DNA of 64,000 nucleotides, taken from contig JAPLCC010000053.1 of NCBI GenBank assembly GCA_026392415.1, forward strand, positions 62,001 through 126,000, written 5' to 3'. The translations under genes and the position numbers were made by a program. This document shows, piece after piece, positions 25,040 through 34,591 of this stretch. The DNA is from Propionibacteriales bacterium. Its GTDB lineage: Bacteria; Actinomycetota; Actinomycetes; Propionibacteriales; Nocardioidaceae. How positions within the stretch are numbered: the stretch's first letter is position 1; every line of letters begins with the position of its first letter. The notes under the pieces were generated by a model. The model saw only the letters and a list, made by a program, of their open reading frames with translations. It searched no databases and was not told the origin of the DNA.

Positions 25040-26809
25040 TCAGCCGACCAGCTTCACGTCACCGCAACTGGGCGTGGGGAGCGCGAAGACGTCCGCGCCG
25101 CCCAGCTGGACGCCGAGCAGCTCCGTCAACGGGCCGATCAGCGCGGCCTGCAGCTGCGTGATGATCGGGGACAGCGAACTGGTGAGCGAGCTCAGGATCG
25201 GATTGAGGACGGTGCTGTAGAGCGCATCGGCCGACAGGACTGCCCTGGTCTGCGGTCCGCCGAGCAACGGCTGGTAGGTGATCGTCATGTTGGTCGTGCC
25301 CGTGGTGTTCGACGAGACCGGACCGAGGATGACGCCGCTGCCGCTGCCGAACGGGGTGGAGTAGCCGCCGGGCACCGGGATGGTCACCGTCTTCGTGTAG
25401 GTCGAGGCCGGCGGTGCAGTGGCCGACGTGGCGAGGGTCGCGTCCAGGTTGATCCGGGGTGGGCTCAGCAGGCTGCCGAGGCCCAGCACGCTCAGCAACT
25501 GACCGAGCAGACCACCACTGCCCAGGAGCGGAACGGTGATCGCGGCGTGCACACCGGTCGACGCGCTGACCTGCACCGAACCCACGACCGAGGAGGCCAG
25601 CGAGATGGTGACGCTCTCGGGGCCGCTGGCGTTGCAGGTGACCTTGGTGAGCTCGGCAATGGCCTTGCCCAGGTCGAGGTCGAGGATCACGGTGGTGGGA
25701 TCGAGCGTGACGTCGACGGCCGCCAGGCCGAGGATCGACACGTTCTGGTGGCGGGCCGGAATGGTCGCCGTGACCCGCAGCCGGATCTGGGCGGTCTCGG
25801 TCGTGGTGCCCTTGCGACCACACTTGGGCGGCGGGAACTCGATCACCGTCAGTGACGTCGTCGTGCTTGCGACGCCCGGCAGGGTGATGCCCAGGTTGGG
25901 GACGTTGACCGCGTGGCCCTCGTTGGCGATGAACGCGGCACCGGTGACGATGTCGAGCACGTTCAACGACGTACCCAACGCTGCCGAGGGGGTGGCTCCG
26001 GCGTCCAGGAGGTCGCCGATCGCGATGTGCGGGGTGCCCGCGGCAACGTTGATCGACCGCAGCAGGTTGGCCTGCGCGAGCTTGCCCTGGGAGTCGAGAA
26101 CCTTCGCCGTGGCGATGAAGAGCTCGCCCGCACTGAGGTTGTCGAGCTCGAGCAGCTCGTCGACCGTGCCCACACCCAGGCCGCCGAGGTTCACCAGGTC
26201 CAGGAGGGAGACATTGGCGTTCGCAAGCCCTTGGTAGGAGACCGCGTTCAGGTTGACGCTGCTGCCGAGCAGCGAGTTGAGGATCGGGTTCAGCAGCGCA
26301 CTCTGGGACGAGTCCAGCGACGCGATGAAGGAGCCGATCCGGAAACAGGCGTTCTCGTCCGCCGTCGCGACAGCGGTCCGGTTGGCATCGCCCTTGGCGA
26401 TGCCTGTGACTCCCCCGAAGGCGAAGCCCACCCCTGACTCTGCCGTCACCTTGACGGCGCTCGGGACGGCGCCGCTGGCGATCGACTCGAAGACTCCGGA
26501 ACCGTTGAGCTGACCCAGCTCCCACGTCAGATCCGGCACGTCGCCGTAGGTCGCGTCGTTGCGCTGGACGCTCAGCACCTTCGCGCTCTCGATGTCCCCC
26601 GAACTGATCAGCGCCGACTTCGTGCGGCCATCGAGGTGACGGGCCAGGTCGAGGGCCACGACATCGGCGATCGCCTGCATGTCGCGGCGTACGACGCGCT
26701 GCTGCCCGAGGTCCACGGCGAACGCGGCCGAGAAGACCAGGACCGCGCTCATCACGACGGCCACCAGAACGGCGGTGACGCCGCGCTGGTCGAGTTGACG
26801 CCTGCGCAT
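25040..26809 (-). CDS. TadG-like secreted pilus-assembly protein (copy 1)
   Basis: A 589-residue protein. R-R-R-Q-L-D-Q-R-G-V is followed by one N-terminal membrane helix (about 11-32) and then V-D-L-G-Q-Q-R-V-V-R-R-D-M-Q-A-I-A-D-V-V-A-L-D, the TadG/pseudopilin-like start. The rest is a large extracytoplasmic region without a recognised domain, rich in Leu, Gly, Ser and Thr. Its start, middle and end match the second copy at 27417-29177. It follows tadE after 1 base. No TadA, TadB or TadC gene is in the window. Confidence 0.75.
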   Translation of the reverse strand: MRRRQLDQRGVTAVLVAVVMSAVLVFSAAFAVDLGQQRVVRRDMQAIADVVALDLARHLDGRTKSALISSGDIESAKVLSVQRNDATYGDVPDLTWELGQLNGSGVFESIASGAVPSAVKVTAESGVGFAFGGVTGIAKGDANRTAVATADENACFRIGSFIASLDSSQSALLNPILNSLLGSSVNLNAVSYQGLANANVSLLDLVNLGGLGVGTVDELLELDNLSAGELFIATAKVLDSQGKLAQANLLRSINVAAGTPHIAIGDLLDAGATPSAALGTSLNVLDIVTGAAFIANEGHAVNVPNLGITLPGVASTTTSLTVIEFPPPKCGRKGTTTETAQIRLRVTATIPARHQNVSILGLAAVDVTLDPTTVILDLDLGKAIAELTKVTCNASGPESVTISLASSVVGSVQVSASTGVHAAITVPLLGSGGLLGQLLSVLGLGSLLSPPRINLDATLATSATAPPASTYTKTVTIPVPGGYSTPFGSGSGVILGPVSSNTTGTTNMTITYQPLLGGPQTRAVLSADALYSTVLNPILSSLTSSLSPIITQLQAALIGPLTELLGVQLGGADVFALPTPSCGDVKLVG

Positions 26810-26810
26810 G

Positions 26811-27260
26811 TCAGCTCACCCTTGCGACAGCGGTGTAGGTCAGATTGTCCGGGAGCACGATGCCGAAGCCCGCGATGATGGCGTCGTACTGGATGTCCAC
26901 CTTGACGGTGGCGCACTGCTTGGTGGGCTCACCAGCGCAGGCCGCAATCGTGACGTTGCACTGACCGGCACCGGCACCCCAGCCGGTGCACTCCTGGTCC
27001 TGCGCATCGAGCGCACCACCGACGGCTTCCTTGGCTGCGGCGATCTTCGCGGCGTTGCTGCCGGGGTTGACCGCAGCGGCGCGGGCGCCCTCGGAGGCCG
27101 CCTGGCTGACCGACTGGCGCACGCTGAGCATGTCGCCGTAATTGATGATCCCGAACACCAGGATGAGGAGGATCGGGAGGATCAGTGCGAACTCGACCGC
27201 GGCCGCTCCTCGGGCATCACGATGCGCGTCAGCGCACTTCCTGAGCACACAACGCCTCAT
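26811..27260 (-). CDS. TadE-family pseudopilin-like protein
   Basis: A 149-residue protein. A basic N-terminus (M-R-R-C-V-L-R-K-C-A) precedes G-A-A-A-V-E-F-A-L-I-L-P-I-L-L-I-L-V-F-G, the typical TadE motif with the conserved Glu before a membrane helix. Four cysteines in the exported part may form disulfides. ATG 27260 is chosen because the TadE motif then sits about 20 residues in. It lies between two TadG-like genes. Confidence 0.82.
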   Translation of the reverse strand: MRRCVLRKCADAHRDARGAAAVEFALILPILLILVFGIINYGDMLSVRQSVSQAASEGARAAAVNPGSNAAKIAAAKEAVGGALDAQDQECTGWGAGAGQCNVTIAACAGEPTKQCATVKVDIQYDAIIAGFGIVLPDNLTYTAVARVS

Positions 27261-27416
27261 CGGCCGGCCTCCCCGCCATCGCTCCCATGCCGCCCCCGAA
27301 TGGCGTTGGATCTCACAGTAATCGTCATCACTACAACGACGGAACCGATCCTGGGTCATTCTGCCCGGTCGAGCGATGTGGCGTAGTCCGTTCGAACTAT
27401 TGGGTTCGAGGGCCAT

Positions 27417-29177
27417 TCACCCAGACAGACGAGGCCGCCCACAGGTGGCTCCGACGGCGAAGACGTCGGCACCGCCCAGACGCAGTCCGATCATGCGGGC
27501 GACCGGTCCGATGAACATCGTGTTGATGTTGTTGACCAACGGCGTCAACGTCTTCTCGACGAACCCGTGGCCGGCCGTGACGAGCTCGTGGGCGATCAGG
27601 TTCGTCACCGACGTGACGGCGGCCAGGTTGGCGGACTTGCCGCCGATCTTCACCGACGTGACCGTCGGGGTGAGCGTGGCCATGCTGAGGGTGACCGCTC
27701 CACCGCTCGTCACCGGCGTGACGTCGTTCGGTGGCACCGACAACGCGGCGGTGCTGGTCGAGGCATTCAGCTGGGTCCCCACAGTGAGGGTGATCGCCAC
27801 CTCGAGCGACAGCTTGTTGCCCAGCAGCAAGATGTTGCCGAGCAGGTTCGTGATCACTGATGTGAGCCCCAGCCCGATCAGGTCGGTGAGCTTCACGTCG
27901 GCGCTGACGGTCACGTTCGCGTTGAGCTTGTACGACGCCAGGGCGCTCGCGACGCGGACGCTGAATGTCGTCGGGTCTCCCACCGTGTTGGCGCCACAGT
28001 GCACCGGGGGCGGCGAGATGAGCGCACCGGTGCCGCTGCCACCCTCGATCTCGAGGAACCCGGCTCCCTTGGGGGTCTGCAGGGTGCCCAGGCCCGGAGG
28101 GCTGATGCTGGGCAGGTTGGTGAAGTCGATGCCGAGCGTTCCGTCCAGTTGTGCCGTGTCCGCGACGGCTCCCGGCGAGTTGGGGACGCCACAGGCGAGC
28201 TCCGCAGCCGAGATCAGGTAGATCGCGCCGGTGAACTGCCATCCGACACCCGGCACGCCGCCCTGGATGTTGGGGACGCCGACGAAGTACTGCCCGTCCG
28301 ACAGGCGGGCCGAACCGATCAGGTCGAGCACGCTCAGGCCGACCTCGAGGGCGGCCTTGTCGGTCGGCGAGACGTGCAGGACGTTGGCGAGGTTGATCAT
28401 CCCGACCGTGGTGGTGGTCTGGGACTTGATCAGCTTGTCGAGGGCGGCGAGGGCCACGGTGTTGGTCCCGTTGCCCTCCTGGGTGAGCGCCGAGAACATG
28501 ACCGCGAGCAGGTCGCTGTAACGGACCTGCCCCTGCAGGAGGGCTTCGGGGCTGCCGATCGTCGGGTTGGCCGTCAACTGCGAGAGACGCAGGTCAGCAT
28601 TGGCGAGGCCCTGGTAGGCGACGAGGTCGAGGTTCACGCCGAACAGATCGTTGAGCGGGCCCAGCACGGTGCTGTCGCCGGAGCGGACGGCCGCCACGAA
28701 CGTCCCGAGCCGGAAGCACGCCGTCGACGAGCTCTCGGCGGCTGCGGAGCGCGTCGCCGCTCCGCGGTCCTCCCCCGTGATGCCGGCGAAGGCGAAGGGC
28801 ACCTCGGTCCGCGCAATGACCCGGACAGCCGTAGGAACGCCGGACGTGATGGCGCTGAACCCGCTGGAGCCGATGTTGCCCAGCTCGTAGTCGATCTCGG
28901 CGTCCTCCGGTCCGATGACGTTGGCGTTGCGCGCAAGGCTCTCCACAGCGGCCGCGTCGAGGACGGGACGGAGCTGGGCGACGGTCCGGCCGTCGAGCTG
29001 GCGCGCCAGGTCCAGCGCAACCAGGTCGGCCACCACCTGTGCGTCGACACGAGCCACCCGCTGCATGCCGAGGTCGACCACGAATGCGCCGCTGGTCATC
29101 AACAGGGACAGGAACACCACGGCGAACATCAGGGCAGCGCCACGCTGGTCCCGTTGGCGACCAACCCACAGTCCCAT
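27417..29177 (-). CDS. TadG-like secreted pilus-assembly protein (copy 2)
   Basis: A 586-residue paralogue of copy 1. The N-terminus Q-R-D-Q-R-G-A-A-L-M leads into a membrane helix and V-D-L-G-M-Q-R-V-A-R-V-D-A-Q-V-V-A-D-L-V-A-L-D. Both copies share L-D-G-R-T, A-C-F-R-[LI]-G, Y-Q-G-L-A-N-A and L-G-G-A-D-V-F-A near the end. The 156-base gap to tadE shows nothing distinctive. Function is inferred only from the neighbourhood. Confidence 0.75.
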   Translation of the reverse strand: MGLWVGRQRDQRGAALMFAVVFLSLLMTSGAFVVDLGMQRVARVDAQVVADLVALDLARQLDGRTVAQLRPVLDAAAVESLARNANVIGPEDAEIDYELGNIGSSGFSAITSGVPTAVRVIARTEVPFAFAGITGEDRGAATRSAAAESSSTACFRLGTFVAAVRSGDSTVLGPLNDLFGVNLDLVAYQGLANADLRLSQLTANPTIGSPEALLQGQVRYSDLLAVMFSALTQEGNGTNTVALAALDKLIKSQTTTTVGMINLANVLHVSPTDKAALEVGLSVLDLIGSARLSDGQYFVGVPNIQGGVPGVGWQFTGAIYLISAAELACGVPNSPGAVADTAQLDGTLGIDFTNLPSISPPGLGTLQTPKGAGFLEIEGGSGTGALISPPPVHCGANTVGDPTTFSVRVASALASYKLNANVTVSADVKLTDLIGLGLTSVITNLLGNILLLGNKLSLEVAITLTVGTQLNASTSTAALSVPPNDVTPVTSGGAVTLSMATLTPTVTSVKIGGKSANLAAVTSVTNLIAHELVTAGHGFVEKTLTPLVNNINTMFIGPVARMIGLRLGGADVFAVGATCGRPRLSG

Positions 29178-29203
29178 TGGTGCCTCCCAGTGCCCGACCG
29201 ATC

Positions 29204-29221
29204 AGCGCAGCACTGCGCTGC
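29204..29221. repeat. 18-bp perfect palindrome upstream of the second TadG-like gene
   Basis: CAGCGCAGCACTGCGCTG occurs 26 bases before the gene start, in a 114-base interval after the DUF2469 gene. It could be an operator or a weak terminator. No T-run follows. Confidence 0.4.
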
Positions 29222-29291
29222 CCTTATCAGGCAGGTTCGGCCCGGGTGGGTGTCCGGTCCAGTGTCGGGACCGAATTCAGGACAAGGTCCC

Positions 29292-29612
29292 TTACGGCTT
29301 GGGCGGGAGCTTCGGGAGCTCGATGTCGGACGTCGCGAGCTCCTCGACGTTGACGTCCTTGAAGGTGAGCACCTTGACGTTCTTCGCGAACCGGGCCGGG
29401 CGGTACATGTCCCACACCCACGCGTCGGCGATGGTCACCTCGAAGAAGACGTCGCCGCCCTCGGACCGGGCCTTCACGTCGACGGTGTTGCAGAGGTAGA
29501 ACCGGCGGTCCGTCTCGACGACGTACTTGAAGATGCCGACGACGTCGCGGTACTCCCGGTAGAGGTTCAGTTCCTGCTCGGTTTCGTACTTCTCGAGCTC
29601 CTCGGCACTCAC
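29292..29612 (-). CDS. DUF2469 family protein
   Basis: A 106-residue conserved actinobacterial protein beginning S-A-E-E-L-E-K-Y-E-T-E-Q-E-L-N-L-Y-R-E-Y. The segments D-V-V-G-I-F-K-Y-V-V-E-T-D-R-R-F-Y-L and D-A-W-V-W-D-M-Y-R-P-A-R-F are hallmarks of the family. GTG 29612 is the family start. It follows rnhB by 10 bases, the standard arrangement. Function is unknown. Confidence 0.92.
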   Translation of the reverse strand: MSAEELEKYETEQELNLYREYRDVVGIFKYVVETDRRFYLCNTVDVKARSEGGDVFFEVTIADAWVWDMYRPARFAKNVKVLTFKDVNVEELATSDIELPKLPPKP

Positions 29613-29622
29613 GTCGCCGACT

Positions 29623-30309
29623 CTAGCCGTCCGACGGTGCCAGGTCCGGCAGTGGCTCGAGTCCGGCCGCGCGCCGTACGTTGACGAAGCGCATGCGGTG
29701 CACCGGCGAGGGACCGTGCTCCTCGAGTGCGGCCGTGTGGGTCGGCGTGATGTAACCCTTGTGGGTCCGGAAGTCGTACGACGGCCACTGCTCGTCGAGG
29801 TCGACCATGAGCCGGTCTCGGGTGACCTTCGCCAGCACGGACGCGGCCGCAACGCAGGCCGCCACCCGGTCTCCCTTCCAGACGGCCAGCCCCGGCGCAC
29901 CGAGCCCGTCGACCGGGAACCCGTCGGTCAGCACGTACGACGGCGGCACGGCCAGCTTCGCGACGGCCCGCCGCAGCGCCTCGATGTTGGCCACGTGCAT
30001 GCCCAGGCGGTCGCACTCCTCGTGGGAGATCACCACCACCGACCAGGCAAGCGCCCGCTTCACGATGTGGTCGTAGCAGCGCTCTCGCGCGGCGGCCGTG
30101 AGCAGCTTGGAGTCGGCAAGGCCAGGAATCACGCCCGCCCTGCCGGCCGGCAGGACCGCCGCGCCCGCCACCAGCGGCCCCGCACAGGCGCCGCGTCCGG
30201 CCTCGTCGACGCCGGCGATCGGCTCGAGCCCGTGGCGCCGCAGCGCCCGCTCGTAGCCGTAGATGCCGGCGTCGCGTCGTACGGTCGCTCCGGTGGGCAG
30301 CCTGGACAT
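29623..30309 (-). CDS. rnhB: Ribonuclease HII
   Basis: A 228-residue enzyme that removes ribonucleotides from DNA. The catalytic acidic residues occur in the family contexts G-V-D-E-A-G-R-G-A-C-A-G-P-L and V-L-T-D-G, with A-S-V-L-A-K-V-T-R-D-R and H-K-G-Y later. ATG 30309 is chosen as it follows lepB by 11 bases; the longer frame shadows lepB. Confidence 0.96.
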   Translation of the reverse strand: MSRLPTGATVRRDAGIYGYERALRRHGLEPIAGVDEAGRGACAGPLVAGAAVLPAGRAGVIPGLADSKLLTAAARERCYDHIVKRALAWSVVVISHEECDRLGMHVANIEALRRAVAKLAVPPSYVLTDGFPVDGLGAPGLAVWKGDRVAACVAAASVLAKVTRDRLMVDLDEQWPSYDFRTHKGYITPTHTAALEEHGPSPVHRMRFVNVRRAAGLEPLPDLAPSDG

Positions 30310-30320
30310 GGGGCCCCAGC

Positions 30321-31229
30321 TCAGTCGGCGAGCTTCTCGGCCCGCTCGAGGACCTCGGCCGGCGGGTCGTCGGGGACGTCGTCGAAGACCTCGGGACGGC
30401 TGATCCAGCGCCAGCGGTCGCGCGGCCAGATCAGCGTGAACACCTTGCCGACGACGAGGTCGGTGTCGACCCAGGGACTCTGCGTGCAGGGGTCCTCGTC
30501 GCGGCCGCACAGGTGCGCCCGGGAGTCGGCGGAATGCCCACGGTTGTCGCCGAGCACCAGCAGCTTGCCGTCCGGAATCGGGCCGATGGTCCAGCCGCAC
30601 GGACGTCCCAGGGCCGTCTTGGCCTCGGTGTAGAACTCCTCGATCACGGCGTTGCAGGCGCCCGGGTCGGGTCCGAGGTAGCTGGACTCGTCGATGACCT
30701 GCCCGTTGACGGAGATCTGCCCGTCCTCGTCGCAACACACCACGACATCGCCCGCGGTGCCGATGACACGCTTCACGAGGTGCCCACCGGTGGGGTACAG
30801 GCCGATCTTGGACAGCAGGTTCGCCATGCCGGTCGGGCCTGCCGTGTCGGAAGGGCCGAGCCACTCGCCCGGGTCCTCGAAGACGACGACGTCGCCCCGC
30901 TGCGGCTGCTTGCCGAACCAGTAGGAGACCTTCTGCACGAGGATTCGGTCGTTCTTGACCAGCCCGGGCTCCATCGACTCCGACGGGATGTAGAACGCCT
31001 GGACGAACAGCGCCTTGATCAGCACGGCCAGACCGAGTGCGACCGCGAGCAGGAGGATGCTCTCCTGCCACACCGGGAGGTGTTTGCGCTCGTCCGCGTT
31101 GGGCTTGGTCCTGGTCTTGGCCTTGACCTCGCCCCGGTGGCTCTTGGGCGTCGAGCCCGCGCCGCCGACTGCCGCGTCACTGCCGGTGTTCGGCTCGGCT
31201 GCGGTGTCGTCCGGTTCTTCGGTGGTCAC
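30321..31229 (-). CDS. lepB: Signal peptidase I
   Basis: A 302-residue membrane protease that removes Sec and Tat signal peptides. About 55 polar cytoplasmic residues are followed by one membrane helix (about 56-78) and F-Y-I-P-S-E-S85-M with the catalytic serine. K153 in H-L-V-K-R-V-I-G is the general base. G-D-N-R-G-H-S-A-D-S-R is the conserved box E. It lies between rplS and rnhB as usual. It should process the signal peptides seen elsewhere in the window. Confidence 0.96.
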   Translation of the reverse strand: MTTEEPDDTAAEPNTGSDAAVGGAGSTPKSHRGEVKAKTRTKPNADERKHLPVWQESILLLAVALGLAVLIKALFVQAFYIPSESMEPGLVKNDRILVQKVSYWFGKQPQRGDVVVFEDPGEWLGPSDTAGPTGMANLLSKIGLYPTGGHLVKRVIGTAGDVVVCCDEDGQISVNGQVIDESSYLGPDPGACNAVIEEFYTEAKTALGRPCGWTIGPIPDGKLLVLGDNRGHSADSRAHLCGRDEDPCTQSPWVDTDLVVGKVFTLIWPRDRWRWISRPEVFDDVPDDPPAEVLERAEKLAD

Positions 31230-31267
31230 GATGGTCGAGTGTAGGCACGCGCCCTACGGGAAATGCA

Positions 31268-31298
31268 CGAAGGCCCGACCTGTGCGGTCGGGCCTTCG
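31268..31298 (-). terminator. Strong hairpin terminator after rplS
   Basis: CGAAGGCCCGACC (31268-31280) and 31286-31298 form a perfect 13-bp stem with a 5-base loop in the gap between the rplS stop and the lepB start. The downstream minus strand reads GTGCATTTCCC, only weakly T-rich. Confidence 0.75.
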
Positions 31299-31323
31299 GT
31301 GAAACGTGCGGCTGAGCCGGGGC

Positions 31324-31686
31324 TCAGAACTCGCGGCGCTCCTTGATCTTGGCGGCCTTGCCCTTGAGGTTGCGCAGGTAGTAGAGCTTCGCGCGGCGCA
31401 CGTCACCGCGGGTGACGACCTCGATGGTCTCGAAGATCGGCGAGTGGAGCGGGAAGGTCCGCTCGACACCGACGCCGAAGGAGACCTTGCGGACCGTGAA
31501 GGTCTCGCCGATGCCGCCACCATGGATGCGGATGACGACGCCCTGGAAGATCTGGACACGCGAGCGGCTGCCCTCGATGACCTTCACGTGGACCTTGATC
31601 GTGTCGCCGGCGCGGAAGGCGGGGATGTCGTCACGCTTCAGGGCGTTGCCCAGGTCGGTGACGAGGGCGGGGCTGGGCTTGGTCAT
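31324..31686 (-). CDS. rplS: 50S ribosomal protein L19
   Basis: A 120-residue large-subunit protein at the subunit interface. The [23 protein letters not shown] and [13 protein letters not shown] motifs are intact, ending [16 protein letters not shown] 31686 is the family start. In relatives rplS follows trmD directly; here the fic and amt genes separate the two. Confidence 0.97.
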   Translation of the reverse strand: MTKPSPALVTDLGNALKRDDIPAFRAGDTIKVHVKVIEGSRSRVQIFQGVVIRIHGGGIGETFTVRKVSFGVGVERTFPLHSPIFETIEVVTRGDVRRAKLYYLRNLKGKAAKIKERREF

Positions 31687-31863
31687 GATTTCTCCTCGCG
31701 AATGCACACAGGTCAGCCGCGGAACATTGGATTGGACTTCGAGTCGTGCGCGATCGGCGATTCCCCTGTGGCAGAAGCGTTCGCGGCACCGACCCACGAT
31801 CCTCCCACAGGCTCGCCGCGAGTCGAAATCACGACCGTTCACATCCGCTGCGAGAATGCCGCC

Positions 31864-33087
31864 ATGGCCGACGCCCCCACCCGCCGCGACTGGGCGCCGC
31901 ACACCGAGGAAACACGTCCGTGGCGTCAGCGCGTCCCCCGCGGACCCCGCGCCGAACGCAACCTGCGCGAGGTCACGGTGTCCCTGCCGCCGTACATCCG
32001 CGACCTCGACTACGCGATGGACCGGCCGTTGACCGCGATGGTGATGGCGAGTGCCGGCGACCTCGGCCACCTCGACCTCGTCCACGGCCGCACCCTCAAG
32101 GCCCTCAACCACCTGCAACTGCGCACCGAGTCGGTCGACTCCTCCAAGATCGAGAACGTCGACGCGAGCCTGGCCGACTACGGGCGGGCACTGCTGGGCG
32201 TGGGCGCCAACGCGTCGGCGGTGTCGATGGCCTCGGCGACCGCAGCTCTCTCCCGCATGATCCGCGACGCCGACACGAGCAGGTCGATCCGGCCCGAAGC
32301 GATCCTCAAGGCCCATCACGACCTGTTCCGGCGCCACCCCGATGAAGCCGAACGCGCCGGAACGTTCCGCACCCGCCAGAACTGGGTCGGCGGCAGCGAC
32401 TACTCCCCCACCGGCGCCCTGCACGTGCCGCCGCCACCGGAGACGGTCCCCGGCTACCTGGAGGACCTGTTCGCCTTCGCCAACCGCGACGACGTACCGC
32501 CCCTCGTGCAGGCCGCGATCGTGCACGCCCAGTTCGAGTCGATCCACCCGTTCATCGACGGCAACGGCCGGATCGGGCGGACCCTCATCCACGCCGTGCT
32601 CCGACGTCGGCGCGCGACCCGGCACCTGACCGTGCCGATCGCGTCGGCCCTGGTGTCACACCGCGAGAAGTACTTCGCGGCCCTCAACGACTACCGCGAC
32701 GGCTACGCCCAGACATTGGTGGCCATGCTCGCGACGGCCGTCCGGATCGCCACCGCGGAGTCCTGGACGACGGCGAAGAACGTCCAGGCGGTCCGTGGCC
32801 AGTGGCACGACGCCGCCGGTCAGCCGCGAGCCGGGACCCCGGAGTACCGACTGCTCGACCTGCTCACGGAAGAGCCGATCATCAACGCCGCGCTCGTGTC
32901 CGAGCGCATCGACGCCTCCGACGAGACCGCGCGTACGACGATCGACGCACTCGTCCAGGCGAAGGTGCTCACCCGCACCGCGAGATCGCGCCAGGCTCCG
33001 GTGTGGCTCGCCCAGGGAGTGCTCGACGAGGTCAACGACCTCAGCACCCGGATCCAGACCTCCAGCCGCCGGATGCGCGAGGTCTGA
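31864..33087 (+). CDS. Fic-domain protein (AMP-transferase family) with N-terminal inhibitory motif
   Basis: A 407-residue class II-type Fic protein, expected to transfer AMP from ATP to target hydroxyl groups. The catalytic loop H228[11 protein letters not shown]239 is complete. The inhibitory helix motif [ST]-x-x-x-E-[GN] is present as S93-S-K-I-E97-N98, so activity should be self-restrained. A winged-helix-like region (about 335-390) ends the protein. ATG 31864 is the only sensible start. It points opposite to the surrounding ribosomal genes, and no antitoxin-sized gene is next to it. Confidence 0.93.
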   Translation: MADAPTRRDWAPHTEETRPWRQRVPRGPRAERNLREVTVSLPPYIRDLDYAMDRPLTAMVMASAGDLGHLDLVHGRTLKALNHLQLRTESVDSSKIENVDASLADYGRALLGVGANASAVSMASATAALSRMIRDADTSRSIRPEAILKAHHDLFRRHPDEAERAGTFRTRQNWVGGSDYSPTGALHVPPPPETVPGYLEDLFAFANRDDVPPLVQAAIVHAQFESIHPFIDGNGRIGRTLIHAVLRRRRATRHLTVPIASALVSHREKYFAALNDYRDGYAQTLVAMLATAVRIATAESWTTAKNVQAVRGQWHDAAGQPRAGTPEYRLLDLLTEEPIINAALVSERIDASDETARTTIDALVQAKVLTRTARSRQAPVWLAQGVLDEVNDLSTRIQTSSRRMREV

Positions 33088-33097
33088 CGAACGGCCA

Positions 33098-33129
33098 CAG
33101 GCCCGCCCCGGCGAACCGGGACGGGCCTG
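33098..33129 (-). terminator. Hairpin between the convergent fic and amt genes
   Basis: CAGGCCCGCCCCGG (33098-33111) and CCGGGACGGGCCTG (33116-33129) form a 14-bp stem with a 4-base loop. The one imperfect pair is G-U on the minus-strand RNA but C-A on the plus, which slightly favours termination of amt. No T-run is seen. Confidence 0.6.
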
Positions 33130-33147
33130 CGACGTGGAACAGGTCGA

Positions 33148-34419
33148 TCAGTTGATGGCGTAGCCCTCACCGTGCAGGGCCAGGTCGATACCGGCGACCT
33201 CGTCCTCTTCCTTGGCACGGAACCCGATCGTCTTCTCGATGGCGGTACCGATGGCGAAGGCCATGATGAAGGAGTAGGCCATGATCGCGAAGGCCGGGAT
33301 GGCCTGGACGACGAGCTGCTCGATGTTGCCACCGGTGAACAGGCCGGTGTCGATCGCGAAGAAGCCCAGGTAGAGCGTGCCGATGAGGCCGGCGACGAGG
33401 TGGATGCCCACGACGTCCAGGGTGTCGTCGACGCCGATCTTGTACTTGAGCTCGATGGCCAGGGCGCAGACCGCGCCAGCCACGAGGCCGAGGACGATTG
33501 CCCACATCGGGGTCAGGTTGGCGCAGGACGGGGTGATCGCGACCAGACCGGCCACGATGCCCGAGGCGGCGCCGACAGCCGTCGCCTTGCCCTCCTTGAA
33601 GTGCTCGACCACGATCCAGCCGACGAGCGCAGCAGCGGGTGCAACCAGCGTGTTGACGAAGATCAGGCCAGCCTGACCGTCCGAGGTGGCCGCGCCGCCG
33701 TTGAAGCCGAACCAGCCGAACCAGAGGATGGCGGCACCGATGAGGACGAGCGGCACGTTGTGCGGCTGCGCCTCTTCCTTGGAGAAGCCGACCTTGCGCT
33801 TGCCGAGGACGAGCGCGAGGGCCAGCGCTGCAGCACCGGCGTTGATGTGCACGGCCGTGCCACCCGCGAAGTCGATGGTGCTGGTGTCGTAGCCGAGGTG
33901 CGTACCGAGCTGACCCACCCAGCCGGTGAAGGTTGCCGAACCGTCCTCGTTCGTGACGAAGGAGAAGACCCAGGAAGCAACCGGGAAGTAGACCAGGACC
34001 GAGAAGAGGCCGACGAAGAGCATCCAGGGCCAGAAGCGGGCACGGTCGGCGATCGCGCCGGAGATCAGCGCGACCGTGATGATCGCGAAGGTTCCACCGA
34101 AGATCACGAAGGCCATGACGAGGCCCGATCCCTCTTCACCGGCGAACGCAGCCTTGGCCGCGTCGTTCATGCCGAAGTCGAAGAACGCGTTGCCGAGGAT
34201 CTCGGGGATCCAGTCGCCCGACGATCCGTCGACGAACGCCTGGTTGAACCCGAACAGGATCCACAGCACCGCGACGAGACCGATGGAGCCGAAGCTCAGC
34301 ATCATCATGGAGATGACGCTCTTCGACTTCACCAACCCGCCGTAGAAGAACGCCAGACCTGGCGTCATGAAGAGCACGAGGGCTGCTGTGATCAGCAGCC
34401 AGACAACAGGAAGGCTCAT
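33148..34419 (-). CDS. amt: Ammonium transporter (Amt), stand-alone copy
   Basis: A 423-residue channel with about eleven membrane helices moving ammonium into the cell. It begins M-S-L-P-V-V-W-L-L-I-T-A-A-L-V-L-F-M-T-P, and shows G-L-A-F-F-Y-G-G, W-F-G-F-N-G-G and the pore region H-I-N-A-G-A-A-A-L-A-L-A-L-V-L-G. ATG 34419 has GAGGAG upstream. It has no PII partner, unlike the two amt copies near 46 kb. A GlnR-type operator lies 97 bases upstream. It sits between trmD and fic, breaking the usual trmD-rplS link. Confidence 0.95.
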   Translation of the reverse strand: MSLPVVWLLITAALVLFMTPGLAFFYGGLVKSKSVISMMMLSFGSIGLVAVLWILFGFNQAFVDGSSGDWIPEILGNAFFDFGMNDAAKAAFAGEEGSGLVMAFVIFGGTFAIITVALISGAIADRARFWPWMLFVGLFSVLVYFPVASWVFSFVTNEDGSATFTGWVGQLGTHLGYDTSTIDFAGGTAVHINAGAAALALALVLGKRKVGFSKEEAQPHNVPLVLIGAAILWFGWFGFNGGAATSDGQAGLIFVNTLVAPAAALVGWIVVEHFKEGKATAVGAASGIVAGLVAITPSCANLTPMWAIVLGLVAGAVCALAIELKYKIGVDDTLDVVGIHLVAGLIGTLYLGFFAIDTGLFTGGNIEQLVVQAIPAFAIMAYSFIMAFAIGTAIEKTIGFRAKEEDEVAGIDLALHGEGYAIN

Positions 34420-34515
34420 GGAACAAACTCCTCGGGAGGTACGGGCCAGCATTGCGACCCACTGAGGCCACCGTCGTTGGTGGGCCGCGTCTGACGCCGA
34501 TCCTGACGAGCGGTC

Positions 34516-34553
34516 GTTTCACCGAGACCCGGCTGGCGTTTCCGGTTTGTTAC
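34516..34553 (-). promoter_or_regulatory. Putative GlnR operator upstream of amt (33148-34419)
   Basis: On the minus strand GTAAC (34549-34553), six bases, GAAAC (34538-34542), then a degenerate half-site and another GAAAC (34516-34520) on the same 11-base phase. This fits the Streptomyces GlnR consensus gTnAc-n6-GaAAc-n6-(a)-n6-GAAAc. Binding is predicted only. Confidence 0.65.
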
Positions 34554-34591
34554 AGGTTCGTCAGACGTGTGTCATTGCCGTGAACGCAGGC

